Assembly (NCBI GenBank): GCA_012934845.2 | Contig: WNNJ02000948.1 | Coordinates: 1-64,000 of the forward strand | DNA length: 64,000 bases | Direction: 5' to 3' | Source: Pomphorhynchus laevis | Lineage: Eukaryota > Acanthocephala > Palaeacanthocephala > Echinorhynchida > Pomphorhynchidae | Shown: positions 54,641 through 64,000 of the stretch, one piece after another | Numbering within the stretch: position 1 is the first letter of the stretch | Layout: the number at the start of each line of letters is the position of its first letter | Made by a program: the position numbers and the translations under genes | The notes under the pieces: model-generated | Seen by the model: only the letters and a program-made list of their open reading frames with translations | Database searches by the model: none | Told to the model about the DNA's origin: nothing

Positions 54641-55127
54641 AATGATTTGCTGTAACGTGTTATAAATAAGGCTTATTTTACAAACAATGGATAATATAGT
54701 GGCTAACAATATTGTGTTAATATTGTGGCTTACAATATTATGTTAATATTGTTGTTAACAATATTATGTTATATTAAATGAATGATATTGACAAGATTAA
54801 TCAATTAATGATGGATATCATTTGTTAGCACTTGTATTGGAAATAAGATAATGTTGAAATAAGAGCCTTTTACAATTACTAATACATGATACAGGCCTGT
54901 GTTAGCGAACAAGTTTATACTCTGAACCTGATGCTAGATATAGGCATAATTCATACGTCGAAAGGTCCTTTAAGGTGTCAAATCCATTAAAAATTCGTAA
55001 AGTGTTTGATTGTAATATTTGAGGAACAAGATGCAAAAATGATCCTATAATGCTAGCCATATTATTAAGTTTATATTGTAAAAGATTACGATCTTTATTG
55101 AGGAGTGTTTTACTGAATTAACAACAA
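54641..55127. other. Spacer with 26-bp tandem repeat
   Basis: Three diverged 26-bp units (AACAATATTGTGTTAATATT type) at about 54699-54771. No gene seen elsewhere in the stretch. Confidence 0.6.
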
Positions 55128-55199
55128 ATACAAATTTATTTAATGTGGCAAATGCGTACAAGCTGTACGCTTACAAGTCCACAAACAAAAATGAGAAAG

Positions 55200-58106
55200 T
55201 CAAGCAGTTAAATTGTTCAGATGGGATCGGATTTGTCGTTTGAAGCACTGCAGGGAAGTTGATTGGCGTATATGAATGGGCAGATGATTCCACGATAGAG
55301 GAGCAGCCACCAGGAAGGAGCGGAGTCCAAAGGAGGTAGAGTAGTTTGGGACATGTAAAAGAAGGGAATTACAGGAACGCAAGGAACAGTAAACAGGACG
55401 GGAATTATCAAGAAAAGGAAGGTTGAGAAATGAAGGGGTATGAAAAGTTACAAGGCGGAAAGCAACGATAAGAAGACGAATTTGAACACGACAATAAATT
55501 GTAGGCAAATCGAGAGAAGCAAGATGGTAGGATGTGTGATCAAAACGACGAAGACGGAGGAGAATTCGGACAGCTGCGTTGACTATGCGTTGTAGGGGAA
55601 GAAGAGTGGATTTAGGTGAGTTGGAAAATAGACTAAGACAATAATCGAGTCTAGAAAAAAGGAGAGATGATATGAGAGTCATACAAGAAGGGAAATCGAT
55701 CAATCTACGAACTTGACGGAGGTTGCGGAGTATCAAGGTAGATGAGCGTACTTTATCTCTAACGAAAGGTTTAAGTGAAAGTCGGTTGTCAAAATGGAAG
55801 CCTAGGAAAACGAGATTATCAACGATAGGAAGAATTGTAGAATTTAATGATACGGAGGGAGGTTCGAAGCCGAGGCGTCGAGGTAGGATCCACATAATTT
55901 TGGATTTATCAGGATTCAGAGAAAGGCGAAGGGAAGAAAGATGATTGGAAATTGAGACAAGACAGTCGGAAGCAGAAACACTAAGATCGCGAATACGATA
56001 AACAGGTGCATGAGCATAGATGAGAATGTCATCAGCATATTGCATAACATGGAAGTTAAATTTATGAGAAATCGAAGACAAATCACCAAGAAGAAGAGAG
56101 AAAAGTATAGGGCCTAATACGGAGCCTTGCGGAACACCGGACGGAATGGACGAAGGATGGGAGAGAGAAGAGTTAGAATATACGCGAAATGTACGGTTTG
56201 ATAGATATGAAGAAAACCATGATACAGTGGGTAAAGAGAAGCCATAATCATGACGAAGGCGATGGAGAAGAATCGAGTGATCGACGATGTCAAAAGCAGA
56301 CGATAGATCAAGAGAAACTATGACACTACATAATTTATGATCGCGCGATATGAGTAAGTCGTTATAAACTTTAAGACATGCAATTTCGGTAGAGTAATTA
56401 GAGCGAAAAGCGGCTTGGAAGGGAGGAAATAAGTTAGAGGAATAGAGATATGTATTAACTTGCTTAAGAACGAGACGCTCAAGGAGTTTAGAGAGGGTTG
56501 GGAGAAGTGAGATTGGACGGTACGAAGATGGTAGTGAAGAGTCGAGAGATTGCTTTTTGATGATAGGACGAACAGTGGCGCATTTCCAGATGGAAGGAAA
56601 TGTACAGCTACGGATGGACGAGTTGAACAATGTGGTTAGGAAGGGTAAGATAAAAGTGCAGATATTTTTAAGTAAGTGAGTGGGAATTGGGTCAGAAGGA
56701 GAGGTTTTATTAGGTAATGACAGCAGAACCGAAGAAACTTCATCAGACGAAACGGGAAGAAGGTGGAATAGTTCTGGGAGGGAAGTATTTAAAGATAAGA
56801 GTGGGTACAAGGGGGCTATGGGTAGTAGGGAAAGTAAATTAGATAGCTTAGTTTGTAGATAAGAAGAAAATTCATCAGGATTTATATTACAAGGGGTAGA
56901 TGATCGTGAAAGAATTGAGTTTAAGATTTTCCAATGAGATTTCGAGTTGGAAGATGACTCGAGTTGATTTCGCCAAAAGAGAGTACGTTTAGTACGTATA
57001 AGAATGAGATGTGAACGGCGTTGAGAAAAGTAGGAATCACGAAGATTTGGAGGGAGTGAGTTGGGTGAACGTTTAAGAAAGCGTTTATACATACAAAAAG
57101 ATCCACGGAGTCGACGCTGAGAAAGACTACAGTCAGAATCGAACCAGGGAGCATGGCGCAAGCGCTGGGAACGTCGAAGTCGACTGGGCAGAATGTTATT
57201 GAGGATCGACGTAAGTTCAGAATCAAACAGAATGCATAGATCATCGGGAGAGATATAATTAAGAGGAAGTGAATAGAGTGAAGAATTGAGTAAGGCTGTG
57301 CAGAGAATATGGATATCGAGAAGCTTCCAGGGTCGACTTGATGTTGATAATGGTAAAGTCGGAGAAGGAGGATGGGGACGAGTAAGAGTAAGAGTGACAA
57401 GGAAATGATTGGACAAACCAGGATCAGTAATTGACAAGGAGGTATAGTCATTGAAGCAGTTAGGAACAGCAATGATGTCGAGAGCACCGCCGAGAATATG
57501 ATTTGGGCTTGTTGAAAGTAATTTATAGTTAAAATCAGAAAAAAGATTAGTTAAAGTGATAGAGTCAGAGTCAGACGGGCGATCAAGACGAATGTTAAAG
57601 TCACCGAGAACAAAATAAGGAGTATAAGACAATGACCAGTGAGACATACGATCGGCAAGGTCGTTAAAGAAGATAAGTGGTGGGGCAACTGAACCTGGAC
57701 GGTATACAATCACAAGTTCCAGAGGGAAAGGCGTTGATAATCTGCATATGAGTAATTCGAACGAAGTGTAACGGATGTTAACGTTGATTTTACGTAAAGA
57801 CATTGGGTGACGAGCAATGGCAACAATACCGCCATGGTTAGAAGCAGTAGATGTATGATATGCAATTTGACGAGCTGATTCAACTAGAGAACAACCAGAG
57901 CGACATAGACGACGAATAGCAAGATCGTCGGAGTCAGAGTGCCAGGATTCGGTAATGCAGAGAATATCGATAGATAATTGATCGAAGATATCGAGAAGCA
58001 TATCAGCTTTATGAAGAATGGAGCGAGTGTTGATTAGACTAAGACGAAAAATATGCTTAGGAGCGATATCGACTAGCAACGAAGACGGGGAGAGACAGGA
58101 CGCCAT
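55200..58106 (-). CDS. L2 LINE ORF2: endonuclease and reverse transcriptase, intact
   Basis: 968 uninterrupted codons from ATG to TGA. Endonuclease: SLINTRSILHKADMLL, CITESWHSDSDD, GGIVAIARH, VIVYRPGS, VLGDFNIRLDRP and GLSNHFLVTLT (the usual SDH reads SNH). RT: IWKCATVRPIIKKQS, SSYRPISLLPTLSKLLERL, FPPFQAAFRSNYSTEIACLK, VSLDLSSAFDIVDH, PSGVPQGSVLGPILFSLLLG and VMQYADDILIYAH. The C-terminal LLFSRLDYCLSLFSNSPK and LRSFLVAAPLSWNHLPIHI place it in the L2 clade. All RT catalytic aspartates are present. This is the best candidate for a functional LINE protein in the window. Confidence 0.93.
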   Translation of the reverse strand: MASCLSPSSLLVDIAPKHIFRLSLINTRSILHKADMLLDIFDQLSIDILCITESWHSDSDDLAIRRLCRSGCSLVESARQIAYHTSTASNHGGIVAIARHPMSLRKINVNIRYTSFELLICRLSTPFPLELVIVYRPGSVAPPLIFFNDLADRMSHWSLSYTPYFVLGDFNIRLDRPSDSDSITLTNLFSDFNYKLLSTSPNHILGGALDIIAVPNCFNDYTSLSITDPGLSNHFLVTLTLTRPHPPSPTLPLSTSSRPWKLLDIHILCTALLNSSLYSLPLNYISPDDLCILFDSELTSILNNILPSRLRRSQRLRHAPWFDSDCSLSQRRLRGSFCMYKRFLKRSPNSLPPNLRDSYFSQRRSHLILIRTKRTLFWRNQLESSSNSKSHWKILNSILSRSSTPCNINPDEFSSYLQTKLSNLLSLLPIAPLYPLLSLNTSLPELFHLLPVSSDEVSSVLLSLPNKTSPSDPIPTHLLKNICTFILPFLTTLFNSSIRSCTFPSIWKCATVRPIIKKQSLDSSLPSSYRPISLLPTLSKLLERLVLKQVNTYLYSSNLFPPFQAAFRSNYSTEIACLKVYNDLLISRDHKLCSVIVSLDLSSAFDIVDHSILLHRLRHDYGFSLPTVSWFSSYLSNRTFRVYSNSSLSHPSSIPSGVPQGSVLGPILFSLLLGDLSSISHKFNFHVMQYADDILIYAHAPVYRIRDLSVSASDCLVSISNHLSSLRLSLNPDKSKIMWILPRRLGFEPPSVSLNSTILPIVDNLVFLGFHFDNRLSLKPFVRDKVRSSTLILRNLRQVRRLIDFPSCMTLISSLLFSRLDYCLSLFSNSPKSTLLPLQRIVNAAVRILLRLRRFDHTSYHLASLDLPTIYCRVQIRLLIVAFRLVTFHTPSFLNLPFLDNSRPVYCSLRSCNSLLLHVPNYSTSFGLRSFLVAAPLSWNHLPIHIRQSTSLQCFKRQIRSHLNNLTA

Positions 58107-58917
58107 CGGATTTTTGTCCTCGTGTGTACGACGTGAAAATTTCAGTTGATCTGACGTATTGATAAGGATGATTCACTGTTTTTTTACGTCGATGTTTCTC
58201 AATGCGAGCTAAATTGAGTTGGGCAATATCAAAAGGGGAGCGGTCATGATAGATACGAAAAGTAGACGAAGTGGTAAGAAGTTTAAAACGTTGAGAGAGT
58301 ACCAATGAAGCATGTGAACTATGTCGGAAAACGATTTTTAGGAGTGGAGGACTAAGATGATTGGATTTAGTGGATTTGTTTAAACGAATAAAGTATACAG
58401 GAGCGATATTATAGAAGAGGGATAAATTATCATTAGGAAAAATGGTTGCTAGGATAGACCTGAAAGCAGATACATCATCATCGAAGCGAGATTGTAGAGA
58501 AGCAGATTCGGGAAGCTTTAATTGATATGTTAACACTGCGATCGCGAGAAGGAAAACGATTACGTGGGAGTGGTGGACGAACATAGCTGGTAGGAGTAGA
58601 GGCAGAAGAGTAGATATAAGTAGGAACGACAAGAGTGCTTGATGGAGAATGAAGATAAGTTGGAGCATGTGTGACAGGAGCGGGGTGTTGAATCGGTTGA
58701 TCAGAGATGTGACTGGATATGATTTTAAATGAAGGATGTAACTTATTGGGAAGTGTTACGTGGGAGGTAGAGTAAGGAGAATTAAAATAGGTTGGGGCAT
58801 GAGTGACAGGAATGGAGTGTTGAATTAGTTGATCGGAAATGTTACTGGAAATGATTTTGATGGAAGGGTGTAAATTATTGAGAGGTGATACAGGGGGGGT
58901 CGAGTAAGGAGTTAGTG
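58057..58917 (-). pseudogene. L2 copy B ORF1, 5'-truncated, two overlapping frames
   Basis: The upstream frame (58917-58478) gives TPYSTPPVSPLNNLHPSI... to RDRSVNISIK. The downstream frame (58668-58057) gives LPESASLQSRFDDD...RSILATIFPNDNL. Homology to the ORF1 at 51.9 kb says the protein should cross from the first to the second at ISIK/LPES, a +1 step. Copy A has the same arrangement at the same place. The zinc-finger N-terminus is missing through truncation. It overlaps the ORF2 start by 50 nt. Confidence 0.75.
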
Positions 58918-59405
58918 AGCCCACGCAGTGAGCGTGGGCTCACTGCTGATGAGGTCCACCCACGCTGATTGTAGTGTACAGTGATGCTGATAGGATTCAA
59001 ACAACCACACGAGGATAATATCAAACCGACCAGTTAAGAATAATGGCTCGTGTATGCAATATTCACAATAGTAAAAAGACAGCTTACGGTTTACTGTCCA
59101 GTGAACATTTCGTATAAGAACGGAATAAAAAATCGGTGTGTGGTGGATTCGAATTGCGAATATTAGTTACCGCCCACACCAAATATAGAACACATTAATT
59201 GTGTAATTTGGTATATAAGCCAAATATAAACCAGCATTTCGGCGACAAGGAATCAGCAGAAGCAGTAAAAGGACCGAAACACGAAATGTAGGCGTGGGCT
59301 CACTGCTGATGAGGTCCACCCACGCTGATTGTAGTGTACAGTGATGCTGATAGGATTCAAACAACCACACGAGGATAATATCAAACCGACCAGTCAAGAA
59401 TAAGT
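58914..59405. repeat. 360-bp direct repeat with hammerhead-like modules
   Basis: GGCTCACTGCTGATGAGGTC recurs 360 bp apart (core CTGATGAG at 58946 and 59306), and the following 100 bp are nearly identical, so this is one full unit plus the start of a second. GGACCGAAAC at 59271-59280 precedes the second core by 35 nt, and GGACC is complementary to GGTCC beside the core. Between them ACA-CGAAA-TGT could be stem III. The first copy is preceded by a palindrome (CAGTGAGC/GCTCACTG). It adjoins the broken end of L2 copy B. Confidence 0.6.
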
Positions 59406-60347
59406 TTAATTTGTTAAATGTAATTGAAATCATTTATGATCTTAAATTTAATCAGCGTTGGTAGAGGAAGGTGCTACCTTCAATTTGAAAACATACCTAT
59501 TTTTTCCTTAGTATTACTATTAAAGTTATTTTTTTATTTTAAGTTGATATATCTGTGCAGTCCTTTTTATCATTAAAATTTAAATCAGCGTTGATAGCAA
59601 AAGTTATACATTCAATTTGAAAACCAACATATTTTGAGATTAATTACTATAGTCAAGCTATTCATTTCAAACTAGCTGTTTGTAAGAACAGACAACTAGT
59701 TTGTACAGAAAACCTGTGTACAATATTTTCAATAAGAAAAGTATGTTTTAATTTAAAGTTTCATTAAACGTCGAAAAAAGTGTTTTACTTCATCAAACAG
59801 AGCTTTTTACCCTAGTTAGATAAAAAGTTTGCAGGTGTGCGGAATGTTAATAGCAACTTTTATTCTAACATGTTTTGTTATTTCATTCAAATATTTTAAC
59901 GAAATGAAATTTTAGCTACATATTTGTTGAATAAACAAATATATTTCACCTTCCTGTTCAATAAAAAATTGAATTTGAACTGTTAAGTGAAGCAAAAGCG
60001 TAAATAGTTTTATTCCTTCAATGAATACTTTTACTGACCAAAATAAACTCATTACTTCTTTAATTATTCCCTTATTATAAAGGAAATTATTACTCCCTTT
60101 CATATGTAATTATATAAATAATTATTATGAATAATTATTTATCATATAATTATTTAATTATGTAACGATATGAAATTGATATTTGCAAAAAATGATAACG
60201 GTTAATAAAAAATTACAATTTTAATCTTCTATAATCATTTATAATCTGCATTATAAACGGCCAAATGATAGAGAAGCTTTAAATTAAAAAATATCATATT
60301 AGTTATTTGGTATTAATTTATATTAGGCGTTGCTATTTAATTTGAGG
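59406..60347. other. AT-rich spacer
   Basis: An imperfect duplication of about 55 bp, 130 bp apart (near 59447 and 59578; shared AATCAGCGTTG and TTCAATTTGAAAAC). A segment near 59640-59710 has GTTTGTAAGAACAGACAACT. No gene seen. Confidence 0.5.
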
Positions 60348-60353
60348 TTTTAT
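60348..60353 (-). terminator. Polyadenylation signal AATAAA of the WD40 gene
   Basis: AATAAA on the minus strand, 40 nt downstream of the stop of the WD40 exon, a usual distance for a short 3' UTR. Confidence 0.45.
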
Positions 60354-60392
60354 TGATTTTAGTATCTAATTTTAATTTTAAAAATATCAAAT

Positions 60393-60512
60393 TTATAAAA
60401 ATGCTTGGTTAGTCTCATCGTCGGTAGATACTGCAACAATTGATCGCATAATACCATCATGAGCGGTTACACACCCCAAACTTCGGCGACTCATCACATC
60501 CCAGATATGCAC
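60393..60512 (-). CDS. Terminal exon of a WD40-repeat protein
   Basis: After a strong acceptor (ACAACTTTGTTTAG, minus strand) 120 nt in phase 0 read VHIWDVMSRRSLGCVTAHDG, then IMRSIVAVSTDDETN, and end in TAA. HIWDV..RR.L....AHDG is the end of one WD40 blade and the start of the next. Intact splice site, frame, stop and nearby AATAAA point to a host gene running on the minus strand with further exons to the right. I could not identify those exons in 60513-61500. The family member is unknown. Confidence 0.55.
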   Translation of the reverse strand: MHIWDVMSRRSLGCVTAHDGIMRSIVAVSTDDETNQAFL

Positions 60513-61500
60513 CTAAACAAAGTTGTAATAAAATAATTTTTCAACAATAACAAAATCAATATTTTAAGAGTTTTATACTTTAACAGATTGATGATTCGAA
60601 CTGTTCTATAAGCGATTCGAATTGTTTAATAAGCGATTCGAATTATTTGAAATTTATTATTTGAAAAAAATATAATTCCGAAAAACACAACTTTAAAATT
60701 AATCTACAATTCTGAGTTAAACTTAATAAAAATAGAAATATTATTTATTGATATGAACTTAGAACCAATTAATATCGATTAGAATCAATTACTAGCAGAA
60801 ACTTCAAGTTAAAATATCTACTCATTTACAAAATAATGAGAGTTTGATAATGTGGATATAATTACCTTATTTATATTATCAGTTATTAGTTATTATTAGT
60901 TTATATATGATGAGTCATCATCACCAGTATATTCGGGTAATGCGATAAATAGTATGTTAAATCTTATTTAATTATAGAAAGTATATTGTGCTAATATTTA
61001 ATTTATAATAATAAATTTAACAGCAAGAAGATATCTTGTTGAATAGTAAAAATGCGAAGACAGCAAAATATTCTTACTTGGTAGCAAGCATATTTAATAG
61101 CAAGATGGCCTTTTAAATATCGAATAATAATTGAATGTGGCATTTACACTGCTTCGCTATTTTCTGGCAATGAATTTTGGTAGCAATGACTAATTGAAAT
61201 ATGTTTTATAAATATCATCAGCTATTTTTGTTAATTACCCAATCATTGATTTACTTCATCCTTCTTATCTAGTAGAGGCTGGATTTTATCCCATTACTTG
61301 AAACGTATGATGATGAAATATAAGGAAAGATAACGGCATTGTGTCAGAATTTATAAATTCTGAATTTATATATTTTGATTTATAATTCTGAAGTTATATA
61401 TTCTGATTTATAATTCTGATTTATATTCTGAATTTATATATTCTGATTTATAATTCTGATGGAAATGTAACTTTCGAAGACGAGTTTAAAAAATTAAACT
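60513..61500. other. Spacer or intron of the WD40 gene
   Basis: AT-rich. Simple tandem repeats TATATTCTGATTTATAATTC at about 61360-61460. No exon recognised on either strand. Confidence 0.45.
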
Positions 61501-61503
61501 CGT

Positions 61504-63485
61504 CTTTATTGCAGGCGCAAATCTTTTCGGCCTCCCTAAAAAGAATGGAAGCATTAGACCAGTAGCGATGGGTGAGACGTTACGACGTTTATGTTCAAAG
61601 TGTGCCTGCTCTCGCTTACGGGACCGCTTCGCATCATTCTTTGCTCCCACACAACTCGGAGTTGCCTCACGAAATGCAGTTGATATGATTGTTCATAACG
61701 TCTCTCGCACTCATCATAGTCGATCAAATGATCCCAATTGTGTATGGGCTAAGGTCGACCTGTCAAACGCCTTTTATAGTATTAGCAGATCTTCAATCAT
61801 TTCCGCCGTTAATAGTAATGTTCCAGAGCTGTCGTCGTGGGTATCTTTCCGCTTAAAATCGCCTTCCCTTACGATTTGGTCAGTTCAGACCTTTACTATC
61901 ATCGGAGGGAGTACAACAAGGCGACCCGCTATCTCCAATGTTTTTTTCGTTGGCGATTCAAAACACCATCTTGAAAATCTCGAATATCCCTGGCATTGTA
62001 TACAATCAATGGTATTTGGATGATGGGATAATCAGTGGAAGTCCACAGGCAATCGCTCAGTCCCTCAACACCTTGAATTATGACTTCCTCACACTCAAAC
62101 TTCATCTTAATTGGTCAAAATCCGAAATAATCGGCGTGCCTGACGCGATTCAAATTTGTTCAAACCTCTGCCACTTATCGCCGGCTAACAACACTACAGG
62201 CAATTTTTAGCTGTTGGGGTCACCAATTGGCTCAACTGACTTTATCAAAGACGTCTTGCTCAGGGATTTGTTACCAAGGCTCACGAAAGAAATTGAAGTC
62301 ATTGCAAACTTGCCAGATCCCCAGTCGGCCTACCTTATCCTTAGACACTGTGCGTCCGCCCTCAAGATCGGCCATCTAATGCGCACCATTTCACCATTAA
62401 CACTAAGAGGTTTCACTCAGGCTTTTGATGATGTTATCATGAAAGCTTTTGAAAATTTTACAGCCTCACAGTTAACTGTCTCTGCTAAGATTCAGGCTTC
62501 ACTACCCTTTCGCTTAGGTGGTTTCGGTCTCAGGAATACTACAATTTATTCAAGCAACGCGTTTGTCACGAGTGTCCGAGCTGTCTCCGAGATTTCGTCC
62601 AGAGAACCTAACCAATATGTCGGGTTTGAGGGAGCATTGTCAGAATTGTCAGTATTGACTGGGAAAGATAACCTCCAACATATTTGCTCCGACGGTTCCA
62701 CAACGTCCTGCCACATTGACCGTCTGCGCTTCGATCGCCTACTTGAGGAATCCAACAATCTGGATAAGGCCAGATTACGTGCGACAGCCTGTTCGAAAGC
62801 TGCGTCATGGCTTCAGGTTACGCCTAGCATTAGCCAAGCCCTAGATCTAACCCCACCACAATTCTACATTCTCTGCCGCATGTGGTTAGGTTTAGCGATT
62901 TTCCCTCCTAACCATAAGTGTGGGCGATGCTATTCCGATACCGACCTTCTGGGTTTTCACGCCCCCTCCTGCCAATATGGTGGTCATCGCGGGTTGAGGC
63001 ACGATGGCATAAGAGACGTCATCTATGAAGCGGCCCAGTTTGCACGTATGCACGTTGGTCTGGAGGTCCGCGGGTTATTGACTGATGTAAAAGAGCGCCC
63101 GGCCGATATTCTAATATACGGAGATCCTCCTGAAGCGATTGACTTCGCAGTCACGCACCCACAACAAGTTGCATACGTAGATATCGCGAGCGCAAGTGGA
63201 GGGGCAGCAGCGGCGGCTTATGCCAACAATGTGAAAGATCGTAAATATCGGTCAAGAATGGAAGCAGCCGGATACAAGTTCACACCGGCAGTAATCGAGT
63301 GTTTTGCGGTTGGAATGATGCCGGCCTTAACGTCATCCGGCGTATTGCTGGCCGCATGAGCAGAACAAGTGGTGTTAGATATAACATCGTAGCTGCTCGA
63401 TTATTCCAACGATCGTCCATCGCCTTAATGCGTGGCAACGCCAGAGCGATTCTGGCTTCGCTAGACAATATACAGCCCTTCACAA
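61504..63485 (+). pseudogene. LINE with C-terminal restriction-like endonuclease, 5'-truncated
   Basis: Reading frames 61568-62023, 61938-62210 and 62214-63359, then a shift into 63299-63485. RT: IRPVAMGETLRRLCSKCA, VWAKVDLSNAFYSISR, GGVQQGDPLSPMFF (at a frameshift near 61925) and QWYLDDGIISG. Then SLPFRLGGFGLRN, a CGRC...GFHAPSC zinc motif, and RHDGIRD...E...ERPADILI...DFAVTHP, the PD-(D/E)XK-like nuclease found in R2/R4/NeSL-type, often site-specific LINEs. The protein ends ALMRGNARAILASL. A frameshift or two and one TAG (near 62208) break it. The clade is not assignable by eye. Confidence 0.75.
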
Positions 63486-64000
63486 GCCTACCTAGGTCAG
63501 CGTCCGAACCTAGGATTCGAACTTTCAGCCAAGGCATATGTGATATGGTCGAGGTCCAGAACGGAACGGCTCATACAGACCATTTTTGCGATGACACACA
63601 TCTGGAAGGTTGTAATAATCAACGTGATCGAACAGACTTTTTACTAAATCCAGTTGCTTTATTAACAACGTCCAACACGAACTCGTTCTGTGAGCGCGTG
63701 GTGCGAGACTCGAATAGCCTTCTAATTCTACTGACGACCGGTTCAGTCAAAACCGTTCAATGTGCAGTGGATCTGGGAATAAGACCTCAAATTAAACTTT
63801 ACGTTTCTGAGACCGACGAGCGTTGCCTGCTGCTGAAAAAAACCACGATGGACACGATGAAGAAGGCAATCTTCAGAATATGGATTCGTATCATGGCCGA
63901 AAAATTCCAAACAGCGAGGCTGATGAATGTTACAATTTTGTGGGCAACAATCAAGTAAGGACACCGCATGGTGATTGTGGAAAAGAAGACGACACATCTA
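63486..64000 (+). other. 3' sequence of the endonuclease LINE or flank
   Basis: An open frame continues to 63958 but has no recognisable domain after ILASL. It is likely 3' UTR or flanking sequence. No poly(A) or terminal repeat is seen before the window ends. Confidence 0.4.

Larger units (their letters stand above)
55128..58917 (-). mobile_element. L2-clade LINE, copy B (5'-truncated in ORF1, ORF2 intact)
   Basis: Minus-strand twin of copy A (1910-5697), with differences at only a few per cent of positions by eye. It contains ORF2 complete and ORF1 from its middle onward. The 3' end is AATAAATTTGTATT near 55128, the same terminal sequence as copy A. The 5' break is at about 58917, joined to the 360-bp repeat. 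It looks recently inserted. Confidence 0.9.

Overview
The window is AT-rich metazoan DNA. It has spliced genes with GT-AG introns, CR1-, L2- and I-type LINEs, Penelope-like elements, a Ty3/gypsy copy and tandem satellites. There are no bacterial signs. The host looks like a transposon-loaded invertebrate that tolerates very small introns (44 and 54 nt seen here); I cannot name the taxon.

Layout: a 443-bp satellite (1-786), a CR1 scrap, a nearly full L2 copy (about 1391-5697), a decayed CR1 copy, a Penelope-like RT and an intact CR1 ORF2 (7802-10645). From about 11.1 to 26.0 kb runs one host gene on the + strand, recovered by reading small exons between transposons. It aligns through most of its length with arsenite methyltransferase (AS3MT) but has lost the SAM-binding motif and the conserved arsenic-binding cysteines. 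Its introns hold a Penelope fragment, an inverted-repeat element and a Ty3/gypsy copy nested inside an L2 tail. The same satellite returns inverted at 27.0-28.4 kb. Next come a fragment of a restriction-like-endonuclease LINE, an I-like LINE and an intact five-finger C2H2 gene (31.3-32.4 kb). From 34 to 55 kb the sequence is a mosaic of a 263-bp palindrome, I-like LINEs, CR1 copies and L2 copies. A second L2 copy (55.1-58.9 kb, - strand) has an intact 968-codon ORF2 and is near-identical to the first. After a 360-bp repeat come a terminal WD40 exon (60.4-60.5 kb, - strand) and a LINE with a C-terminal restriction-like endonuclease (61.5-63.5 kb).

Two things stand out. First, the AS3MT-derived gene keeps its frames, splice sites and C-terminal domain while losing its catalytic residues. 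Second, self-cleaving RNA signatures recur. Each 443-bp satellite unit joins a tRNA-like pol III promoter to a hammerhead-ribozyme core, and four other loci carry Penelope-type hammerhead cores whose stem II sequences differ but still pair. All assignments come from reading by eye; no search or folding was run.
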